A stretch of 6,365 nucleotides of DNA. Source: Mageeibacillus sp. UBA1212 (GTDB lineage: Bacteria > Bacillota > Clostridia > UBA1212). The stretch is from contig DBXM01000045.1 in NCBI GenBank assembly GCA_002309655.1, positions 1 to 6,365 on the forward strand. The letters run 5' to 3'. The position numbers and the translations under genes are program-made. Positions 1-5,200 of the stretch are shown here, piece by piece. Numbering within the stretch: position 1 is the first letter of the stretch; each line of letters starts with the position of its first letter. The notes below the pieces were generated by a model. That model searched no databases and had not been told where the DNA came from. It saw only the letters and a program-made list of their open reading frames with translations.

Positions 1-1
1 G

Positions 2-30
2 GCCGCCAAAAAGCGGCGGGGGGCTGCCCC
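2..30 (-). terminator. GC-rich hairpins after rpsR, possible operon terminator (cut by window edge)
   Basis: Reading the minus strand beyond the rpsR stop, there is a first hairpin GGGG-CAG-CCCC (30 down to 20). A second follows directly, GCCGC with loop TTTTTG and GCGGC (17 down to 2). Two GC-rich stems right after the last gene of the operon suit transcription termination. However, the T-run lies in the loop of the second stem, and the window ends before any 3' U-tract can be seen. The second hairpin could equally serve a convergent gene outside the window. Confidence 0.4.
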
Positions 31-51
31 ATTAATACAAACCAATGCTCG

Positions 52-327
52 TCAATCCGCCGTGAACGGAAGCAGCGCAACGTGTCTTGCGCGCTTAACG
101 GCGATTGTCAGCTCTCTCTGGTGCTTTGCGCAGGTGCCTGTCATTCTTCTGGGAAGGATCTTTCCTCTCTCAGTGATGAAACTCCTGAGTTTCTGGAAAT
201 CCTTGTAGTCGATATGAGAGGACTTTTCGGCGCAGAAACGGCAGACCTTTTTCCTGGGCTTTTTGCTCATCTGGCTCTTGCCTTCAAACTTGTCAGCACC
301 CTTACCATCTTTTTTTGCGAAAGGCAT
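52..327 (-). CDS. rpsR: 30S ribosomal protein bS18, zinc-binding form
   Basis: This gene encodes the small-subunit protein bS18 (91 aa), which sits on the 30S platform and binds 16S rRNA together with bS6. The family core is plain: K-x-CRFC-x-E at residues 27-34, the IDYKD segment (39-43), then KILPRRMTGTCAKHQRELTIAVKRARHVALLPF (56-88). Residues C29, C32, C66 and H69 form a C-x2-C...C-x3-H set, as in the metal-binding version of this ribosomal protein. The N-terminal 25 residues are a basic tail. The start has a strong Shine-Dalgarno, AAGGAGG, 8 nt upstream (336-342). It is the last gene of the rpsF-ssb-rpsR operon, 80 bp after ssb, with the gap holding an inverted repeat. Identification is secure; zinc binding is inferred from the residues. 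Confidence 0.97.
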   Translation of the reverse strand: MPFAKKDGKGADKFEGKSQMSKKPRKKVCRFCAEKSSHIDYKDFQKLRSFITERGKILPRRMTGTCAKHQRELTIAVKRARHVALLPFTAD

Positions 328-357
328 AACAGTTTCCTCCTTAAAATCTCATACCCT

Positions 358-376
358 CCCGGGCATATGCCGCGGG
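358..376 (-). repeat. Inverted repeat in the ssb-rpsR spacer
   Basis: The spacer contains the 10-bp palindrome GGCATATGCC (362-371), flanked by CCCG and CGGG arms that extend the helix, with one unpaired base at 372. In RNA this would form a hairpin of about eight pairs ending roughly 15 nt before the rpsR Shine-Dalgarno. No U-run follows, so it is not an intrinsic terminator. It could influence mRNA processing or rpsR translation, or be a protein-binding palindrome; nothing in the sequence decides between these. Confidence 0.45.
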
Positions 377-407
377 GGCGTAAAACCATCAGGCTCAAAG
401 AAGAGCG

Positions 408-851
408 TCAGAACGGAACGAATTCGTTAGAATCCAGCGCGAAGTAGCCGCCGTCGCCGGACTGGCTGTTATCCGCAGGAGCCGTGTTAGCGGCAGGCTG
501 TGCGTTTGTGTAGGGAGTTGCCGAACCGGCCTGTTTGCTCTCGCAAAACTCAGCGTTGTCGACTATGATCTCGGTCACGTAAACTTTCTTGCCGTCTTTA
601 TCCGTGTAATCTCTGGTCTGAACTGAACCCCAAAGAAGGATCCTGTTGCCTTTTACAAAATACTTGCTGATAAATTCGGCGGTTGAACGCCATGCAACGC
701 AGTTTAAGAAGTCCGCCTTCGTAGTTCCGTCGGGCTGCTTGCCGGGTCTGTCCACGGCCACAGCGAACGTGCACTGGGGAACGTTGTTTGCCTGCGTATA
801 TCTGAGTTCGGGATCGCGCGCGAGGCGGCCCATAAGAATAACCTTGTTCAT
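408..851 (-). CDS. ssb: Single-stranded DNA-binding protein SSB
   Basis: This 147-aa protein binds single-stranded DNA as an OB-fold tetramer during replication, recombination and repair. The OB-fold spans residues 1-105: MNKVILMGRLARDPELRYT opens it, followed by the DFLNCVAW segment (47-54), the YFVKGNRILLWGSVQTRDYTDKDG strand-turn region (64-87) and VTEIIVDNAEF (92-102). From about 106 to 137 there is a low-complexity linker rich in Q, A, N, T and S. The C-terminal tip reads D-S-N-E-F-V-P-F; it keeps the final Pro-Phe that contacts partner proteins but is less acidic than the usual DDDIPF. The start is supported by AGGAG a few bases upstream, and this ribosome-binding region is duplicated in tandem. 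It lies between rpsF and rpsR, the usual Bacillota order. Identification is secure. Confidence 0.97.
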   Translation of the reverse strand: MNKVILMGRLARDPELRYTQANNVPQCTFAVAVDRPGKQPDGTTKADFLNCVAWRSTAEFISKYFVKGNRILLWGSVQTRDYTDKDGKKVYVTEIIVDNAEFCESKQAGSATPYTNAQPAANTAPADNSQSGDGGYFALDSNEFVPF

Positions 852-889
852 AAAATCTCTCCTGTCTTTCTAAAATTCTTTCCTGTCTT
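851..889 (-). repeat. Tandem duplication of the ssb ribosome-binding region
   Basis: On the plus strand, 851-868 reads TAAAATCTCTCCTGTCTT and 871-889 reads TAAAATTCTTTCCTGTCTT. They differ by one substitution and one inserted base and sit about 20 bp apart. On the coding strand each copy carries AAGACAGGA followed by an A/T-rich stretch. The copy next to ssb ends in its ATG and supplies the used Shine-Dalgarno; the upstream copy reproduces the purine tract without a start codon. It looks like a small local duplication. Confidence 0.7.
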
Positions 890-894
890 AAAAC

Positions 895-950
895 TGTTCT
901 TTGAACAAACAAATCAAATCAACGGCACCGCGCCGCAACCCGTGAACGGG
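895..950 (-). other. Structured rpsF-ssb spacer, possible attenuator
   Basis: In the 120-bp spacer the transcript would form CCCG-TTCA-CGGG (950 down to 939), then CGGC-GCGGT-GCCG (935 down to 923). A U-rich but interrupted tract follows (about 922 down to 903), and then a small hairpin TGTTC-AAA-GAACA (907 down to 895). GC stems followed by U-rich RNA recall a weak terminator that could lower ssb and rpsR expression relative to rpsF. The stems are short and the U-tract is broken by G residues, so this is tentative. Confidence 0.3.
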
Positions 951-971
951 CCGAACGCGGAAAGCTCCGGT

Positions 972-1262
972 TTACTCAGCGTCCTTGTTTATGACCAGGA
1001 ATCTGAGAATACCGTCGGTGATTCTGTAAATTCTCTCGAGCTCAGCCGGGAATGTCGGCTCAGCCTTAAAGAGACACAGATAATAGCAGCCTTCTTTAAT
1101 GTCGTTGATAGGGTATCTGAGGGCTCTCTTGCCACCCCACTCATTAAAGGATTCGATCTCGCCGTTATCTGCAATCAACTTCTGAAACTTCTCTGCGAGC
1201 GCCGCGACGGCCTCTTCGCCGATTTCAGGATTGACGATAAACATAGTCTCGTATCTAACCAT
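972..1262 (-). CDS. rpsF: 30S ribosomal protein bS6
   Basis: This gene encodes bS6 (96 aa, the usual family length), which binds bS18 and the central domain of 16S rRNA on the 30S platform. Family features are VRYETMFIVNPE at the start (first beta strand), an amphipathic helix around 16-31, the WGGKRALRYPINDIKEGCYYLCLF segment (42-65), which is the most conserved part, and the second helix and last strand (71-92). The open frame continues further upstream into the cyclophilin gene, but the ATG at 1262 is chosen because GAGGAGGTG (1269-1277) sits 6 nt before it and the bS6 homology begins there. It is the first gene of the rpsF-ssb-rpsR operon and has its own promoter and a leader that may bind the S6:S18 complex. 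Confidence 0.97.
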   Translation of the reverse strand: MVRYETMFIVNPEIGEEAVAALAEKFQKLIADNGEIESFNEWGGKRALRYPINDIKEGCYYLCLFKAEPTFPAELERIYRITDGILRFLVINKDAE

Positions 1263-1279
1263 AATTTTCACCTCCTCAT

Positions 1280-1310
1280 GGACTGTCGGCCCCCGAACGC
1301 ACTCAGGGGC
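1280..1310 (-). promoter_or_regulatory. Candidate S6:S18-binding leader hairpin
   Basis: Between the rpsF promoter and the Shine-Dalgarno, the leader RNA can form CCCC-(T)-GAG-TGCG-TTC-GGGG (1309 down to 1291). The stem is followed directly by CCG (1289-1287) and then ACAG; a short TTG/CAG helix can close the base (1313-1311 with 1285-1283). Leaders of rpsF operons in many bacteria carry a hairpin with a conserved CCG in a bulge, bound by the S6:S18 complex to repress translation. The position and the CCG fit that description. The assignment was made by eye, without a covariance model, and the closing helix is weak. Confidence 0.5.
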
Positions 1311-1323
1311 AAGGAACCTTGCG

Positions 1324-1352
1324 ATTATATCACTTTCTTTTTGCTTCTGCAA
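1324..1352 (-). promoter_or_regulatory. Promoter of the rpsF-ssb-rpsR operon
   Basis: The minus strand shows -35 TTGCAG (1352-1347), a 17-bp spacer and -10 TATAAT (1329-1324). A TGA just before the -10 makes it an extended -10 (TGnTATAAT). This is close to the housekeeping sigma consensus with ideal spacing. Transcription should start near 1317, giving a leader of about 55 nt. The promoter lies in the 160-bp gap after the cyclophilin gene, so the ribosomal operon does not depend on read-through from the genes upstream. Confidence 0.85.
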
Positions 1353-1422
1353 GGGTTTTTTCGAAATTTCAGCTGGTTTCTTTAGGGTTTCTTCGGCGTG
1401 TTCCGGCCAGGTCAAGTCGCTG

Positions 1423-1950
1423 TCAACTTCTGAACAAAACCTCCGGCTCCGCGTACTCTTCCCCGAAAGTGTCGACCGTAACCTTTTCCATAACCACGTC
1501 GTCGTACGGCCGGTCGCGGTGGTCGGTCTTAACGCACGCAATCTTGTTCACCACTTCGATGCCCTCGACGACCTCGCCGAAAGCCGCGTACTGTCCGTCC
1601 AGGAAGTCGCCGTCCTCGTGCATAATGAAGAACTGGGAACCTGCCGAATCCGGGTTCTGCGACCTCGCCATGGAGATGACGCCTTTTTTGTGGGAAAGCG
1701 TGTTCCTCGTGAATCCGTTGCGGGCAAACTCGCCGCGGATCGAATAGCCGGGGCCGCCCATTCCGGTGCCTGTGGGGTCGCCGCCCTGGATCATAAAGCC
1801 CCTGATGATTCTGTGGAAGATCAGGCCGTCGTAATAGCCCTTTCCCGCGAGGTAAATGAAATTCTTCACGGTGTTGGGCGCCGTCTCGGGGTACAGTTCA
1901 ACAATTATTTTGCCGAAGTCTTTGACTTCGATTGTAACTTTCGGGTTCAT
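1423..1950 (-). CDS. Cytoplasmic cyclophilin-type peptidyl-prolyl cis-trans isomerase
   Basis: This is a 175-aa PpiB-like cyclophilin that interconverts cis and trans peptide bonds before proline. It has no signal peptide, so it is probably cytoplasmic. The cyclophilin core is continuous: TAPNTVKNF (23-31), FHRIIRGFMIQGGDPTGTG (45-63), the GVISMAR strand (90-96), AGSQFFI (103-109) and LDGQYAAFGEVVEG (117-130). By eye, catalytic residues of human CypA match R47 (R55), F52/M53/Q55 (F60/M61/Q63) and F108 (F113). The cyclosporin-contacting Trp121 is F116 and His126 is Y121, common changes in bacterial forms. The frame is open further upstream, but the ATG at 1950 is preferred because GGAAGGAG lies 5 nt before it and homology starts there. 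It is a paralogue of the lipoprotein cyclophilin 89 bp upstream. Confidence 0.93.
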   Translation of the reverse strand: MNPKVTIEVKDFGKIIVELYPETAPNTVKNFIYLAGKGYYDGLIFHRIIRGFMIQGGDPTGTGMGGPGYSIRGEFARNGFTRNTLSHKKGVISMARSQNPDSAGSQFFIMHEDGDFLDGQYAAFGEVVEGIEVVNKIACVKTDHRDRPYDDVVMEKVTVDTFGEEYAEPEVLFRS

Positions 1951-2000
1951 TTTTTCTCCTTCCGGCCGCGCTTTTATCAGTGCGCGGTGCGTGTTTCGTT

Positions 2001-2020
2001 TTTGCCTGCGTTTAGGCAAA
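2001..2020 (-). repeat. Palindrome in the spacer between the two cyclophilin genes
   Basis: TTTGCCT and AGGCAAA form a perfect 7-bp inverted repeat around a 6-base loop. On the minus strand, where the neighbouring genes are read, the hairpin is followed by A-rich sequence rather than a U-run, so it is unlikely to terminate the operon. On the plus strand it is followed by TTTTGAATTT, which resembles a weak terminator facing the antisense direction. It could also be an operator or an mRNA-processing hairpin. No convincing promoter for the downstream gene was found in this spacer. Confidence 0.45.
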
Positions 2021-2039
2021 TTTTGAATTTATATGCTGG

Positions 2040-2660
2040 TTATTTGATGACTTCCGGCTCCGGATAGTCGAAGCCCTTCGTGTCGACGCGAATGCTCTCG
2101 ATCACGACGTCGGTCAGCGGCTTGTCGTTCCTGCCGGTGGAGGTGGCCGCAATCTTGTCGACGACGTCCATTCCCTCCGTGACCATTCCGAAGGACGCGT
2201 ACTGGCCGTCCAGTGAAGGATAGTCGACGTGCATAATGAAGAACTGGGAACCCGCCGAGTCGAGGGGCTTCGTACGTCTCGCCATCGAGATGACGCCGCG
2301 CGTGTGCTTCAGGTTGTTCTCGAACCCGTTCGCGGTGAACTCGCCCTTGATAACGTAGCCCGGGCCGCCTGTGCCGTCGCCGTTGGGGTCGCCGCCCTGG
2401 ATCATGAAATTCTTGATGACGCGGTGGAAAGTAAGGCCGTCGTAGAAGCCGGAGTTGGCGAGGCTGATGAAGTTCAGAACAGTGTTCGGCGCGACGTCGT
2501 AGTAGAGCTCGACCGTGATGGTTCCGTAGTCCTTCACGACTATCGTCGCCACCGGATTGTCGGACGGTTTCGCGCCGTTTCCTTTATCGCACGCCGTGAA
2601 TGCGCAGACCGCGAACGCGATCATCAGCGCCGCGGCAAGTATCTTCGTGAGTTTTTTCAT
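2040..2660 (-). CDS. Lipoprotein cyclophilin-type peptidyl-prolyl cis-trans isomerase
   Basis: This 206-aa cyclophilin is predicted to be anchored outside the cytoplasmic membrane, where it would help fold exported proteins. Residues 1-23 are a lipoprotein signal peptide: MKKLTK, a hydrophobic stretch (7-21), then F-T-A-C with C24 as the likely lipidated residue. A short polar linker runs to about 37. The cyclophilin domain covers about 38-195, with FHRVIKNFMIQGGDP (78-92), GVISMARR (122-129), AGSQFFI (136-142) and LDGQYASFGMV (150-160). The matches to CypA active-site residues are R80, F85, M86, Q88 and F141; Trp121 corresponds to S149 and His126 to Y154. The frame stays open upstream inside the hydratase gene, but the ATG at 2660 is chosen for its signal peptide and the AAAGGA at 8 nt. 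It starts 19 bp after the hydratase stop, so the two are surely co-transcribed. Confidence 0.93.
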   Translation of the reverse strand: MKKLTKILAAALMIAFAVCAFTACDKGNGAKPSDNPVATIVVKDYGTITVELYYDVAPNTVLNFISLANSGFYDGLTFHRVIKNFMIQGGDPNGDGTGGPGYVIKGEFTANGFENNLKHTRGVISMARRTKPLDSAGSQFFIMHVDYPSLDGQYASFGMVTEGMDVVDKIAATSTGRNDKPLTDVVIESIRVDTKGFDYPEPEVIK

Positions 2661-2679
2661 TTCTGTCGTCCTTTCGTTT

Positions 2680-4950
2680 TTATGCGTTTTTACTGTAGAA
2701 ATTAATAAGGCAGCCTGCGAGAAGAATTTCGCGTTCTTCGGCTGAGAGCTCGCCCAATCCAAGTTGCAGCTGTTTAATAAGCGCCCCGCCGCGGTAGACC
2801 TCCGCTTCGGCAGTGTTGCCGCCTTCGGAGAGCGTTTTCGCGATGCCGCGCACGAGGATCCTGTCACCCTTGGCGAGCGCGTCCGGTCCGTTTCCGAAAA
2901 GGTCGTCTTCCGCACCGCTGCCGCCGTTTTCGACCGTGAACGGCATCATTCCCCAGTTGATCAAGTTGCTTCTGTAGCGCTTTGTCGCATACTGCGAGGC
3001 GATGTTCGCGGCGCCTCCGAGGACCCTCTGGCACGACGCGGCCTGTTCCCTTGCCGAGCCGTCGCCCGGGCATCTCGCGGCCACAACGCTTCCTACCGAC
3101 GTGTTCGCCGGGCCGATTCCGGGAATTCCCTCCGCGAAGGCGGAATTCTCTCCCGAAACGTATTTTCCGCCGTTTTCCTTGATTTTCCGCGCGGTTTTGA
3201 CGTATTCCGGGTCTCTTCTCGACAGCGCGAAGCCCGCGAGTTTGATCGGATTGGACCTATAGGATGAAGTCTCTCCGCTGGGAATGAGCTCGTCCGTCGT
3301 CGTCACCTCGTCGCCAATCACGGACGCCACCTCGAGAAGCAGATTCTCGCGGAGCGATTCGATCTCCGGCCAGTCGGCAATGTTCGGGCCGAACCTCAAA
3401 GAGATTTCCGGCTCCGACTTTTTGAAGCCGTCGTAAACGCGCGCGCGATATGCGCGGTCGTCGAAAACATATTCAGGAATGTCGTCGGAAAAATCGACGT
3501 CGTTCGCCGCGGTGAGAACGCCGCCGTTCGCGGAAGTCGCAGCAATCGAAGCCACGTCCATAAGCGCCACCCACGAAAGCTGGCCGTCCTGCGGCCTCGA
3601 GCCCTCCCTGTTCGGGAAGTTCCGCGTCGTGTGCCTTATGGAAAAACCGTTGTTGGCGGGAACGTCGCCGGCGCCGAAGCAGGGTCCGCAGAACGACGTT
3701 TTGATGACGGCGCCGGCGTTCATGAGCTTCGCGGCGGTACCGTTCGCGGTTATCGCTGCGTTGACCGGCTGACTGGCGGGATAAACGCTCAAAGAGTATT
3801 CCCCTGCGCCGGTGTTCTTGCCGTCAAGAATCGCGGCCGCCCGCATGATATTCTCGTACGTGCCGCCGGAACAGCCGGCGATGACGCCCTGGTCTGCGAA
3901 GAACCGCCCTTCTCTGTACTTGTTTACAAGCCCGCACCCTTCCGCGAGCTTCCCGAACTGCTCCTCCGCAGCCTTTTCCGTGAGCCTCAGAATGTCCTCC
4001 GCATTTTCGAGGAATTCGTGAACCGTATACGCGTTGGACGGATGGAAAGGCAGCGCAATCATCGACTCAACCTTCGACAGATCGACGACAACGGCGCGGT
4101 CGTAATATGCTCCGTCTCCCGGATTCAACTCCCTGAAATCCTTTTCGCGCCCGTGAATTCTGAAGTACTCGCGGGTCTTTTCATCGGTGGTCCAGACCGA
4201 GCTGAGGCAGGCGGTCTCCGTGGTCATCACGTCGATTCCGTTCCTGAAATCCATGCTGAGCTCGTGAACGCCGGGGCCCGCGAATTCGAGGATCCGGTTC
4301 TTGACGAAGCCGTTCTTAAAGACGTCTTTTATGATCGAGAGCGCCACGTCCTGGGGACCTGTTCCGTGCCCCGGTTTTCCCTTTAAATAGACAAGAACTA
4401 CCTCCGGCGTCCTGATCTCCCAGTACCGCCCGAGCAGCTGTTTCACAAGTTCGGGGCCGCCCTCTCCCACGCCGAGCGTTCCCAGCGCGCCGTATCTCGT
4501 GTGGCTGTCGGAGCCGATTATCATCCTGCCGCAGCCGCTCATTTTTTCGCGCATGTACTGGTGGATCACCGCGATGTGGGGAGGCACGAAAATGCCGCCG
4601 TAGCGCTTTGCCGCCGACAGTCCGAAAACGTGGTCGTCCTCGTTGATCGTACCGCCGACCGCGCACAAACTGTTGTGGCAGTTCGTCAGAACGTAAGGCA
4701 GCGGGAACTCCCTGAGGCCGCTGGCGCGCGCGGTTTGAATGATGCCGACGTACGTAATGTCGTGCGAAGCCATCGCGTCGAACCTGATTCCGAGCAGTCC
4801 GCTTTTGTCCGCGCCGTACGCGTTGTGGGCGTCGAGAATCCGCCTCGCGATCGTTTTTGCCGCCGCGTCCTTTACGCTCACGCCTTCCGTTCCGGTCTCC
4901 GAAATTATTCCGTCTTTCAAGAATACTCCGCGATCAATGAGTTCGGCCAT
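2680..4950 (-). CDS. YbhJ-like aconitase-superfamily hydratase
   Basis: This 756-aa iron-sulfur hydro-lyase is close in length and layout to E. coli YbhJ, whose substrate I do not know to be established. By eye the aconitase signatures are in order: IGSDSHTRYGALG (145-157), C360 in GVIAGCSGGTYENI, C421 and C424 in SFCGPCFG (together the likely [4Fe-4S] ligands), RNFPNR (443-448), and GSARE (631-635) in the C-terminal swivel domain, with S632 and R634 matching catalytic Ser642 and Arg644 of mitochondrial aconitase. H130 and D148/S149/H150 match further active-site residues. The aconitase Asp-His pair (D100-H101) appears as C91-H92, so substrate preference may differ. Domains 1-3 and the swivel are on one chain, unlike LeuC/LeuD. 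The start has GAGG about 12 nt upstream. It is the first gene of its operon, with a structured leader. It is certainly in the superfamily; citrate or isocitrate as substrate is not supported. Confidence 0.92.
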   Translation of the reverse strand: MAELIDRGVFLKDGIISETGTEGVSVKDAAAKTIARRILDAHNAYGADKSGLLGIRFDAMASHDITYVGIIQTARASGLREFPLPYVLTNCHNSLCAVGGTINEDDHVFGLSAAKRYGGIFVPPHIAVIHQYMREKMSGCGRMIIGSDSHTRYGALGTLGVGEGGPELVKQLLGRYWEIRTPEVVLVYLKGKPGHGTGPQDVALSIIKDVFKNGFVKNRILEFAGPGVHELSMDFRNGIDVMTTETACLSSVWTTDEKTREYFRIHGREKDFRELNPGDGAYYDRAVVVDLSKVESMIALPFHPSNAYTVHEFLENAEDILRLTEKAAEEQFGKLAEGCGLVNKYREGRFFADQGVIAGCSGGTYENIMRAAAILDGKNTGAGEYSLSVYPASQPVNAAITANGTAAKLMNAGAVIKTSFCGPCFGAGDVPANNGFSIRHTTRNFPNREGSRPQDGQLSWVALMDVASIAATSANGGVLTAANDVDFSDDIPEYVFDDRAYRARVYDGFKKSEPEISLRFGPNIADWPEIESLRENLLLEVASVIGDEVTTTDELIPSGETSSYRSNPIKLAGFALSRRDPEYVKTARKIKENGGKYVSGENSAFAEGIPGIGPANTSVGSVVAARCPGDGSAREQAASCQRVLGGAANIASQYATKRYRSNLINWGMMPFTVENGGSGAEDDLFGNGPDALAKGDRILVRGIAKTLSEGGNTAEAEVYRGGALIKQLQLGLGELSAEEREILLAGCLINFYSKNA

Positions 4951-4984
4951 TTCCGGTTTCGCCTCTTTTCAAGCAAAAATCCTC

Positions 4985-5047
4985 TGCGTTTTGAAGGTCT
5001 TCACGGGTTTAAAAGCTCCCAAGCCTCCGTGAAAACCGCAAAACGCA
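4985..5047 (-). promoter_or_regulatory. Long leader hairpin of the hydratase operon
   Basis: The 5' leader folds into one long hairpin. Helix 1 pairs TGCGTTTTG (5047-5039) with CAAAACGCA (4993-4985), nine perfect pairs. After a 1x2 internal loop (5038 against 4995-4994), helix 2 pairs GGTTTTCACGG (5037-5027) with CCGTGAAGACC (5006-4996), eleven pairs with one G-U. An apical stem of five pairs (5026-5022 with 5017-5013, including one G-U) closes on a TGGG loop, leaving TTAAAC (5012-5007) unpaired on the 3' side. The -10 box ends at 5052, so transcription should begin at or next to the first pairs. GAGG and a T5 run follow the hairpin (4984-4976). It could stabilise the mRNA, act as an attenuator or bind a regulator. 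No known riboswitch class was recognised. Confidence 0.7.
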
Positions 5048-5051
5048 TTTT

Positions 5052-5080
5052 ATTATACCATACTTGCGACCGCTTTTCAC
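5052..5080 (-). promoter_or_regulatory. Promoter of the hydratase-cyclophilin operon
   Basis: The minus strand carries -10 TATAAT (5057-5052) preceded by TGG, an extended -10. A -35 box GTGAAA (5080-5075) matches four of six consensus bases at the ideal 17-bp distance. Transcription would start around 5045-5048, giving a leader of about 95 nt ahead of the hydratase ATG. Most of that leader is occupied by the long hairpin. Confidence 0.75.
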
Positions 5081-5150
5081 TCACTTTTTGACACGCTTTC
5101 CTGCCTGTTGAAGCGGGAATGCATCGAAAGTGCGCTTATAAATTTACCTA

Positions 5151-5179
5151 TTCAATAACCGTCCGGAAAGTGGTAAAAT
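5151..5179 (+). promoter_or_regulatory. Probable promoter of the esterase gene
   Basis: The plus strand has -10 TAAAAT (5174-5179) preceded by TGG, an extended -10 like that of the divergent operon. A poor -35, TTCAAT (5151-5156), lies at 17 bp. The leader would be about 120 nt. The TATAAA at 5137-5142 is an alternative -10 but lacks a -35 at suitable spacing. Confidence 0.5.
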
Positions 5180-5200
5180 AACAAAAAAGCCGCCGGAGCT

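Noticed and set aside
1263..1541. N-terminal extension of the bS6 frame
   Set aside because: The extension crosses the rpsF promoter and overlaps the cyclophilin gene; bS6 homology and the strong Shine-Dalgarno fix the start at 1262.
2015..2060. TATAAA on the minus strand as a promoter for the second cyclophilin
   Set aside because: The hexamer 17 bp upstream, CGGAAG, does not resemble a -35, and there is no extended -10; read-through from the upstream genes is sufficient.
1231..2067. Plus-strand open frame of 278 codons
   Set aside because: It lies antisense to the cytoplasmic cyclophilin and the rpsF leader, has no convincing ribosome-binding site, and its translation shows no recognisable domain. 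It is a GC-rich shadow frame.
2661..2915. N-terminal extension of the lipoprotein cyclophilin frame into the hydratase gene
   Set aside because: The extra 85 residues overlap the hydratase coding sequence in another frame and look like shadow translation. The ATG at 2660 has a ribosome-binding site and a clean signal peptide.
3631..4386. Plus-strand open frame of 251 codons inside the hydratase region
   Set aside because: It is antisense to a well-supported aconitase-family gene. Its Arg/Val/Ala/Glu-rich composition is typical of the complement of a GC-rich coding sequence.
4985..5047. The leader inverted repeat as a small mobile element (MITE-like)
   Set aside because: There are no flanking direct repeats of convincing length, no second copy in the window, and the element aligns exactly with the transcript start, which fits an RNA structure better.
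4985..5047. A canonical iron-responsive element in the hydratase leader
   Set aside because: The apical loop is TGGG on a five-pair stem; there is no CAGUGN loop or the characteristic single C bulge at the right distance.
5088..5093. Perfect TTGACA on the plus strand as a -35 box for the esterase
   Set aside because: The sequence 17 bp downstream is AAGCGG, and no acceptable -10 occurs at 16-18 bp spacing.
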